Below, piece after piece: positions 56,128-64,000 of a stretch of DNA of 64,000 nucleotides (its first letter is position 1; every line of letters starts with the position of its first letter). The stretch comes from Macrolepiota albuminosa. Its lineage: Eukaryota > Basidiomycota > Agaricomycetes > Agaricales > Agaricaceae. The stretch lies in the NCBI GenBank assembly GCA_027475525.1, contig JAMWFC010000109.1, positions 310,001 through 374,000 of the forward strand. Reading direction: 5' to 3'. The notes beneath the pieces are model-generated. The model did not search any database and was not told the DNA's origin. It worked only from the letters and a program-made list of their open reading frames with translations. Both the position numbers and the translations under genes were made by a program.

Positions 56128-57196
56128 TCACTTGCCATGCTGTCCGCACACCCTCCAGGAGCAACTACGTGATAAGACTAATCGCTATTTGAATGCTCAA
56201 TGGTGGTCCCCATGCACCACCGCTCAAGCTGCACCATTATTGTGCATCCCAAAGAAGGATGGAACCCTTCAAACAGCTCTTGATGCACGTCAGCGCAATG
56301 ACAATACCATAAAGGATGTAACTCCTTTACCAGATCAAGAGGTGATCCGGGAAGACGTGGCTCGGGCGAAGTATTGCTCAAAGATTGACCTTACTGACGC
56401 TTACGAGCAGGTGCGCATTTGCACCGAGGACGTACCCAAGACCATATTTGCATCGATCATGGGTACATTCACGAGCAATATAATGCAGATTGGAGACTGC
56501 AATGCTCCAGCAACTTTCCAGAGGCTAATGACCTCTATCTTCCAAGACGTAATAGGACGTTTCATGCACGTCTACTTAGATGACATATTCATCTACTCGG
56601 ATACTATGGAGGAGCATGAGCAGCACCTCAGAGTCGTATTTGAACGACTGCGCAAGTACAAGTTGTACTTGAAGTGGAAAAAATGTGAGCTCTACGCTCA
56701 GAGTATAGACTGCCTAGGGCATGTCATAGATGAGCGGGGTATCCACCCTGATCAGGACAAGCTCGATCGTATTCGGGAGTGGCGCACGCCCCGAAACTAC
56801 AATGACATCCAACGATTTGTTGGCCTTGTCAACTACATATCGAGCTTCTTGCCTGATGTCACAGCCTATACTGGGCCACTTATGGCCATGATGCAGAATG
56901 GGTCACCGTTCAATTGGAGGCCATTGCACCAGCAGTGCTTCGAGATGGTCAAACGGATCTGTACGAAGACTCCGGTGATTCGACCAATCGACCCTAGACG
57001 GGACGAGCCGATATGGCTCATTTGCGACGCGTCCAAGACAGGCGTCGGAGCCATGTACGGCCAGGGAAGCAGCTGGCAGACGTGCCGCCCAGCAGGGTTC
57101 ATGTCAAAGAAGTTCACGACGGCCCAGCAAAACTATGCGGTGCACGAGCTGGAGACTCTTGCCATACTCAAGGCCCTCCTCAAGTGGGAGGATAAG

Positions 57197-57350
57197 CTGA
57201 TGGGATACCCCATCCACATCATAACGGACCACAAGGCCCTTGAGTTCTTTAAAACTCAGGTGAACTTGTTGCCCTGATGGGATACCCCATCCACATCATA
57301 ACGGACCACAAGGCCCTTGAGTTCTTTAAAACTCAGGTGAACTTGTTGCC
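57197..57350. repeat. 77-bp tandem duplication in A2 RNase H
   Basis: Units start at 57197 and 57274; MGYPIHIITDHKALEFF is encoded twice. Confidence 0.85.
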
Positions 57351-57447
57351 ACGTCAGCGACGGTGGATAGACTACATGTCGAGATACCAGTTCGACATCA
57401 CCTATGTTAAAGGTGAACTCAACAAAGTGGCAGACTGCTTGTCACGC

Positions 57448-57601
57448 TACTTTGAGAGTGATGTAGTCGGGGAGGCTCACAAGCCTCATGAGTATGTGCA
57501 GGCAGACTGCCACATAGACCCTGATACTTTGAGAGTGATGTAGTCGGGGAGGCTCACAAGCCTCATGAGTATGTGCAGGCAGACTGCCACATAGACCCTG
57601 A
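57448..57601. repeat. 77-bp tandem duplication after A2 RNase H
   Basis: Units start at 57448 and 57525; YVQADCHIDPD is encoded twice. Confidence 0.85.
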
Positions 57602-59040
57602 TAGAGAGGATTTACCTCTCCACCAATACCAGGAGCTCAGGGAGCATGTCCTGGAAGTACGCGCTATGCATGACGATGAACGGAGGCGAAGCACTTGCCT
57701 CAGAGAGCAGCGTGAAGAGCAGGACGTAGCTGCCCAGTTGCTCAAGGAGCATGAAGCCGTGGACCCAGCGTCCACTAGGGAGCACGAGCGCCACGATGTA
57801 TCTGTTACGCTTGCGGAGATGCTCGAAGGCAAATTGCCTTCATCCCAGCCTCCTAGCCTGGTCAATGACGACTTCCGGCAGGAGGTGGTGCAGGACTATG
57901 GCAATGATTCTCTCTTCGCCGAGATAATCGCCAATCCTGACGACCATCCTCGGTTCAGGCATGAGCCTGGTGGACTCATCACAACGGAGAACCGTCAAGG
58001 GGTGGCAGTGGTATGCCTCCCCCGTATGCGAACCATTGTTACGCAGGTCTTGGACCAGGCCCATGCCCTGGTGGGGCACTTTGGTGCCGCCCAGACGTTG
58101 GGCTACATCTGGAGATGGTATTGGTGGCCACGTATGGCCCAAGAAGTGACTAAGTTTTGTGCGTCATGCGCAGCGTGTCAGAGGGCAAAGTTGCCCCCTG
58201 GATCCCCTCCCAGGAAGCTACACCAGCTACCCGTGCCGGTGAAACCCTGGGATTCAATCGGAATGGACTTTGTAGGTCCCTTTCCCAAGTCCAGAGGGTT
58301 CGATTACCTCTGGGTAGTCATATGCCGCATGACGAGCATGGTGCACCTCATACCGGTGCAAACTACGCTGACGGCTAAGGAGCTGTCTTGGATCTACCTG
58401 AGGGAGATCGTTAGGCTGCATGGGCTGCCTAGCACCATTGTGAGCGACCATGACTCGAAGTTCACGTCTCAATGATGGAGAGAACTCCACAAACTGCTAG
58501 GAGCGCAACTCCTCATGTCGACGTCCTTCCATCCTCAAACGGATGGGCAGACAGAGCGGGCTAACCGCAGTATAGGTCAGATTTTGAGGGCAGTTGTTCA
58601 CCCTGACCAACGGGACTGGGTGGACTGGTGTCCACTCACTGAGTTCGCGATTAACGCGAGTATCTCAGATACCACAGGGTATGCGCCCTTTGAACTCAAC
58701 GGAGGGTACTTGCCCTCCATGCTGCATGAAGTTCGTGCTGATACAGTGGCTCACCGCGGAGTTGTCGAGTTTGCCAGGCAGGCCCTGGAGAACATCGCGG
58801 CGGCGCATGACGCCATCATAGAGGCGCGAGTCTTTCAGGCAAAAAACACCAATCACCGTAGGCAAGCAGACCCGCCAATAGCAGTAGGAGCGTTGGTATA
58901 CCTATCAACGCGTAATCTGAGGCTCCCAAAGGGATGGGCGAGTAAACTCTGCCCGAAATGGGTAGGCCCATACCGCGTTCTAGATGCAGAGCCACGTACC
59001 TCCAACTACGTGTTGGAGCTGCCTCTGGCATTACAGGAAC

Positions 59041-59194
59041 GACGCATTGTTCCTAAGTTTCATGTGTCGCTGTTGCGACCTTACAGCGCATCTGACGATG
59101 CGCTATTCCCTAACAGGGACGCATTGTTCCTAAGTTTCATGTGTCGCTGTTGCGACCTTACAGCGCATCTGACGATGCGCTATTCCCTAACAGG
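59041..59194. repeat. 77-bp tandem duplication in A2 integrase C-terminus
   Basis: Units start at 59041 and 59118; KFHVSLLRPYSASDDALFPN is encoded twice in two frames. Confidence 0.85.
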
Positions 59195-59308
59195 GCAATG
59201 CCGGGCCCCTATGATTTTGGGGCTCGAGACGATGATGAATGGTTCGTCGAGTGCATAATTGGGCACCGGTGGACTGAGCGTGACACGCTCGAGTTTGAAG
59301 TACGTTGG

Positions 59309-60057
59309 TGTCAGGTTCTGCTGAGTCGGGGGCTTTCCGGGAAAGCAATCGCCCTTACAATGCGGACTTGACCCACGGATACTCGGGTGTCTGGAACTCC
59401 GGGGCTAGGACTCCGGGGTTCAAGACGTGGACGGGGAAATCCTGGGAGAGGGGACTTAGTCCGGGGGTTTTGGGTGGTGGTAACTGGGGAGTTCGGGTGG
59501 GGGTCGAGTCGTGAACCGGAGGTTCTAAGACGAGATCAAGTTAGTGAGTTAAAGTCGCAAAGTGCGTACCAGTCTTAGAGCACGCGAATATCCAAGCGTG
59601 CCAGTCAAGCGTGCCAGTCAAGCGTGCCAGTCAATGCGTACCAGTCAAATAGAGGGCACACAACAATCCAAGTAAAGCAAAGTAACAGTGTATGTAATAT
59701 CAAGACTAGCGAATACAACAGAGAACTATGCTATAAGTACTACGGAACCGGGTCTTGGGGTTCCGGGGTGTCTGGGATGGGCTCCGGAGGTCATTGAGTA
59801 GTGGCAGGGACTGTATACCGGGATCACGCGTGTGGGGCACGGAGGGAGCTGTGATGCGTGATGCGTGATAGCCAGGGGTGAGTCGCGTGATCCGATCGCT
59901 GATCGGGGCTGGCGGTGGCTGATGGCGGTCCTTGATGTGCGTGATGGCGGTGTCGGTGGTCATGATGGCGGGGCGTGTCCTGCGGGGTTGGAGGGAGGGT
60001 CCCGGATGGTGTTCTGGGGGTGTCCCGGGGTGGGCCCGGAGGGGAGGGGTCGTGACA
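59309..60057. mobile_element. Solo LTR D in the A2 chromodomain
   Basis: 749 bp absent from A1, TGTCAGGTTCTG...GTCGTGACA, with GTTGG at 59304-59308 and 60058-60062. GC-rich, with short internal repeats (AAGCGTGCCAGTC three times near 59595-59635, GTGATG(C/G) clusters near 59850-59960). Not similar to LTRs X, B or C. Confidence 0.85.
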
Positions 60058-62249
60058 GTTGGTCCCTGGGGGACACAACATGGGAGCCACACTCCCATTG
60101 CTCCAAGTTAGCGGCACTTGACCGTTATTTGGAGTTGAAGGGCGTTAAGCGCCCACATCAATTAAATAAGCGTGCCAGCGCTTAATTTGATCGGCAGTGC
60201 CGATTGTGGCTTGGCTGAGTTGGTCAGCAGCTGTGGCTGAAACACATCTTAAAAGGCGAAATTTCTTTTTTGCTTTTTTCCCCAACCATGGACAACATGC
60301 CCGTGGACCTGAGTGAACAGCAGCAGCAGTTTGAGAGTACGCCGTCGGTCTTACCGTCAGCTGAAGGGGGGGGCAGATGGCTCCCCCGCTCGCCCAAAAT
60401 GCGCCCCAGTGGGGACAATCGCAACAAGCTGTGGGCTTCCCACAGCAGCAGCAACCACCAGCGGCAGGCTACCTGCCGCAGCAGCCGGTGATCAGTGGCT
60501 ATCCGCCACTTCAAACCATGCAGGGCAACTTCATGCCCCAGAACGCACCTGTGGGCGGCTATCAGCCCCAACAACCAGTACCGGGCGCTTATGCGCCACA
60601 TCACACCGAGGGCCAATTCCAGCAACAGGCCTACAGGGGGCTAGTCAGCCCCCAAGCAGCGTCGGCATGGAGGCAGCTTGCCCCCGTACCGGCAACAGGG
60701 CAACTGGGGACACATCCTTTTCCCCAGTTTACCGCCCCGGCGCACTACCCTGGGATGGGTGGTGTGCCCGTAATGATGCCGTACCCCCCGGCTTGGATGG
60801 GGGCTTGGGGCGCAATGCCTCAGTACAGCGACTCACATGAGTTGCAAGCCAAGGGAGGCCGGTCAATTTCCCTGTCGACCACAGCACCAATTGACAATCT
60901 AGAGGGACGCAAAGCATTCCTCATGCAGGCCACCATGGCCATTGAGAGTACAGAAACTCTCAATACAGAACGGAGCATCAGTTCATCGGCTGATGCGCCG
61001 ACGGAGAGCTTGGCCAAGCTCTCCTTGCTACAGCGGCTGGAAATGCCGCACCAATCCGAGCCCAGCTCGGAAGAAGAGTCGCGTCCTTGATGCGACAAAG
61101 GAAAAGCACGGGCTGTCGAGCCCACTCACAACCAGGACTTAGTCCTGGCTACCCTTCTCCAACGTCTGGGAGATAACGGGTACGATGTACCCGCAGAGTC
61201 ATCATTCCTCCGCGATGCGGAGGCAGTCGTCCTCATCTGCTAGATGATGGATGACATGGATCATATGCACGCTCAGCGCAAAACGGATCTCCTTGCCCTA
61301 TCGGCCGCTTGTAAGCGGCAGACTACACCCCCGAGTCGGGACACCAACTCTAGCAAAAGGGCGTGTCGGCAAGGAGTGGAGGACGCGCCCTCCCGCTCAA
61401 TTAAGTCGAGCGTTGCTGCCCCCGGCCGGGAGGCTGGCCTAGGACGGGACATCCTTCCCTATGAAGATGTTCCTGCTCCAGCCGCCCCCCGGCTTATCCA
61501 GTGCCTCGCCAGTGGCGCATCTGAGGTCACGTCTTTGCGACCAGTATCCGTGGTTTCCACCACGTACTCTGGGGAGCAGAGTTTCAGGGGCATGAGCACA
61601 CGCCCCACCGAGGCTAAGGCCTCATTACTCCGAAAGGATCGTCGGGGTAAGCAACCGGAAGGGCACGCCTACGTCAACGTGCACTTCCCCGAGGATGCCC
61701 CGAAAGGGGCCCCAGGGGCTAACATCCCCTTTTTACCCGCTATACTGGTAGAGGGCCCACCAGCCCGACTCCTGCGGTGTGTGTAGGCAATGGACCCACG
61801 GTCTGAGAAGTCAGAGCCGGAGAGGCTGCCATCCCCGCCCTCTGACGACAATTGGTATGAGGAGCCTGAAGAGGCTCGTATAGAATCCCCTGTGCCGCAC
61901 GAGATGGCGGCACAACATATGGCGCACGAACGGCGCAACAGCAATCGACAGGCCAAGATGGAACGTCGGGCGCAGGATAGTGCCAAGCGAGGAGCTGCCC
62001 TCCTCAAGGACCAAACTGGGCACATCCCTGATGCACTCGGTGTTGTGATCTATCGAGATCACACTATTGAGCGCCAAAACTCATTCTTTGGCGCAGGGTT
62101 AGCTCCCCAATTCTATTGGTTGCCAATGACCAATATCATCTTCGTCGGGCAAGAAGCCCGCGCAGCCAGGTCCTTTGAGGACGATAAACAGGGCAATGCC
62201 ACGGCGACGCCCCACAACAGTAAGGTGTACCAAGTGGCACCTCGTGGGT

Positions 62250-62490
62250 TTCCCTGTGCCACACGAGACGGCGGCACAACGTATGGCACACGAACGGCGC
62301 AACAGCAATCGACAGGCCAAGATGGAACGTGGGGCGCAGGATAGTGCCAAGCGAGGAGCTGCCCTCCTCAAGGACCAAACTGGGTGCATTCCTGATGCAC
62401 TCGGTGTTGTGATCTATCGAGATCACACTATTGAGCGCCAAAACTCATTCTTTGGCGCGGGGTTAGCTCCCCAATTCTATTGGTTGTGAT
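62250..62490. repeat. Imperfect ~240-bp copy of 61886-62121, offset 364 bp
   Basis: Both segments encode AQHMAHERRNSNRQAKMER-type and RQNSFFGAGLAPQFYWL text, but differ at several bases (ATGGCGGCAC/ACGGCGGCAC, GGGCACATCC/GGGTGCATTC). Two different element copies appear to have been joined. Confidence 0.75.
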
Positions 62491-62559
62491 CTATCGAGAT
62501 CACACTATTGAGCGCCAAAACTCATTCTTTGGCGCGGGGTTAGCTCCCCAATTCTATTG
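62406..62559. repeat. 77-bp tandem duplication in the A2 extra frame
   Basis: Units start at 62406 and 62483, directly after the imperfect copy. Confidence 0.85.
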
Positions 62560-63077
62560 GTTGCCAATGACCAATATCATCTTCGTCGGGCAAGAAGCCC
62601 GCGCAGCCAGGTCCTTTGAGGACGATAAACAGGGCAACGCCATGGCGACACCCCACAACAGTAAGGTGTACCAAGTGGCACCTCGCAGGTTTCCCCGCAG
62701 TCCTCGAGAAGTCCGCAGACTTCATGCACTGGTTAACAACCAGTTTACGCCGCTTCGTCAGCGTCAGTTGGGCTACCTCTTGCTCAACGAATTCAAGCAG
62801 GTGGCGCTCAACTGCCACCCTATGGCCCGAGACAGAGCTATGTCTCATCTACTCGACGAGGTTGAGTATAGGACTATCGTGGTACCCTTCGCGAGTCCAG
62901 AGGAGCGGGAGAACGTCCCGTGAATGATTGTGCCGTCGCGGCTCTATCGCCGCAAAGAGGGAGGGAAAATTGCCTTCGTCGGCCTTACCCCCCCTGATCC
63001 AAAGCAACCATTTGCTTTGGACTACCTGGGCTCATACGCCCTCCTCTATGGACGTCCTGGGACGTCCAATGTGTGGA

Positions 63078-63231
63078 CCGGTCTGGCCATGGACCGAGCC
63101 ATGTGCATTCATTGGCGCAGCCTCTTTGGGTTTGCGCTTGTATGCGCCCTCAGCCCGGTCTGGCTATGGACCGTGCCATGCGCATTCATTGGTGCAGCCT
63201 CTTTGGGTTTGCGCTTGTACGTGCCCTCAGC
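63078..63231. repeat. 77-bp tandem duplication with mismatches in the A2 extra frame
   Basis: Units start at 63078 and 63155. Unlike the others the two units differ at several bases, so two element copies are represented. Confidence 0.8.
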
Positions 63232-63499
63232 ACCAGCCGCCCCTCCAAGGCCACGGTACACAAGTACCTGGCCTACGTCTTTGCCAGGCCAGGCCTCTAC
63301 AAAGAGGCCGTGGCTGAGTACGAGGCGGCCACGGGGCAAGTCTTTGTGCCCCTCCACGCCGACGACCCTAACTTCGAGGCTTGGGCTGTGGACATCCCGG
63401 AAGCGTCAGCTTCCGTGTTCACCACTTCAGACGCGTTACGCATCCTTCTTCACAACCAAATTCCGGTCAGCTGGGCTGACCACGCGTATACTTATGGGG

Positions 63500-63653
63500 T
63501 CACCTACTTGGCCCATCTATTCTTCAGCGACAGCTGGCTCTACAATGAGGCGGCTGCTATCGACGACGAGAGGCTATCACCTACTTGGCCCATCTATTCT
63601 TCAGCGACAGCTGGCTCTACAATGAGGCGGCTGCTATCGACGACGAGAGGCTA
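63500..63653. repeat. 77-bp tandem duplication near the end of the window
   Basis: Units start at 63500 and 63577; TYLAHLFFSDSWLYNEAAAI is followed by a shifted second copy. Confidence 0.85.
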
Positions 63654-64000
63654 CAACGCCTCGACCACTACGGTACACCCTAGTCCATCTCTCAGTGGGA
63701 TGGGTGGCACGAGGCCACCATTGACGATCGCCAACGCCTGATGCTCCAGCAGCAGGACAGTTGTCGTGCATACGACGACGCGCTCGCCAAGAGGATGTAC
63801 CTCTTTCTCGGGCAAGACATTCATGCCCGCGAAATCTGGACGTGCCAGTACCCGTTCGACACCAGGGATCTGCCTGATCCCCAACCACCTGTCCTGGGGT
63901 TGACCATCAACCCCAATCTCACACTGTCCCCCCTCCGGGACTATGACGATTCCCTGCCAGTAGCAGGGCCTTCGGGTACTTTCTACGCCCGTCGTATTAT

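Larger units (their letters stand above)
55358..57572 (+). pseudogene. A2 reverse transcriptase and RNase H
   Basis: RT with PKKDGTLQTALDARQ, IDLTDAYEQVRI and HVYLDDIFIYSD is open from 56081 to 57277. RNase H retains the expected CDASKTGVGAM and ITDHKALEFF. The ends are disturbed only by 77-bp duplications at 55595, 55877, 55974, 57197 and 57448; with those collapsed the enzyme part is a single frame. Confidence 0.9.
57573..60185 (+). pseudogene. A2 integrase with chromodomain, split by solo LTR D
   Basis: HHCC zinc site (HALVGHFGAA, CASCAACQ), core GMDFVGPFPKS, TIVSDHDSKF, then TGA at 58473 in place of the Trp of A1, HPQTDGQTERANRS, and VPKFHVSLLRPYS. The chromodomain starts EWFVECIIGHRWTERDTLEF, is cut at 59308 by solo LTR D and resumes at 60058 with SLGDTTWEP and LDRYLELKGV. 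Confidence 0.9.
51254..64000 (+). mobile_element. Ty3/gypsy chromovirus A, second copy (A2), cut by window end
   Basis: Its LTR and internal region match A1 in order, without the five insertions of A1. It has its own solo LTR D at 59309-60057 and eleven 77-bp duplications. The 3' LTR lies outside the window, so the target duplication (left flank TGTTT) cannot be tested. Stops at 53588 (CGA to TGA) and 58473 (TGG to TGA), and the breaks caused by the duplications, make this copy unreadable as it stands. Confidence 0.9.
60288..64000 (+). pseudogene. A2 extra 3' reading frame, continues past the window
   Basis: Same layout as in A1: leader frame from ATG 60288 (MDNMPVDLSEQQQQ), main frame from ATG 60377 (MAPPLAQNAPQWGQ) with Gln/Pro-rich repeats, then a globular part with RQNSFFGAGLAPQFYWLP, FVGQEARAARSF and WADHAYTYGVTYLAHLFF. 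TGA at 61088 is shared with A1; TAG at 61241 and 61784 are private. The region 62250-62490 repeats 61886-62121 imperfectly, and three 77-bp units follow, so the assembly is poor here. Most residue differences from A1 are single and conservative, which suggests the source element was functional recently. Confidence 0.78.

Noticed and set aside
10719..61090. Classical RIP as the source of the A1/A2 mutations
   Set aside because: Changes concentrate at CpG, not CpA, in the stretches compared by eye.
8132..63653. 77-bp repeats as satellite, CRISPR-like array or recombination product
   Set aside because: They occur as isolated pairs with unrelated sequence in each pair and no spacers; only the period is shared, which points to assembly.

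Overview
The window comes from a filamentous basidiomycete, most likely an agaricomycete, and from a draft short-read assembly. The evidence is intron-dense genes with short GT-AG introns, a kinase-like gene, a helical-domain/ubiquitin-like-domain gene and an aromatic-catabolism gene pair of agaricomycete type, together with chromodomain Ty3/gypsy elements. I cannot name the species from sequence alone.

Layout. 1-5735 holds a broken kinase-like gene, a small four-exon gene of unknown function, and gene-poor DNA ending in a TATA box. 5736-38094 is a Ty1/copia element (5-bp target duplication AGAAC) split by a Ty3/gypsy chromovirus, element A1 (8063-35564, target duplication CTTCT). A1 is itself split by a ~1-kb solo LTR (9693-10718), by a second full gypsy element B in reverse orientation (11992-24040), and by three further solo LTRs (24286-25290, 26220-27260, 34215-35150). 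Each junction carries a readable 4- or 5-bp target duplication, so the insertion order can be inferred. 38095-48052 is a host island: a second copy of the four-exon gene, a divergent carboxymuconate-cyclase / intradiol-dioxygenase pair, a multi-pass membrane protein, and a helical plus ubiquitin-like signalling-type protein. 48341-51253 is AT-rich and holds a three-exon gene related to one inside element B, then a LINE remnant. 51254-64000 is a second copy of chromovirus A (A2), cut by the window end and interrupted by solo LTR D (59309-60057).

Points of most interest. (1) Element B carries, antisense to gag-pol, three intron-containing genes, each with its own TATA box and the same three-exon opening; one encodes a Zn2Cys6-like Cys cluster. 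A relative lies outside the element at 48384-48885. (2) Chromovirus A has a ~1,000-codon extra reading frame downstream of its chromodomain polymerase, kept in both copies. (3) Two intact paralogues of a four-exon, ~135-residue protein family flank the nest.

Caution on quality. Twenty-two direct duplications in the window all have a period of exactly 77 bp, lie only in transposon sequence and often break frames; together with a 100-N gap inside an LTR they look like unmerged k-mer overlaps from assembly, not biology. Several apparent frameshifts should be read with that in mind. Real decay is also present: the A1 and A2 copies differ mostly by CpG to TpG/CpA changes, which create many of the in-frame stops.
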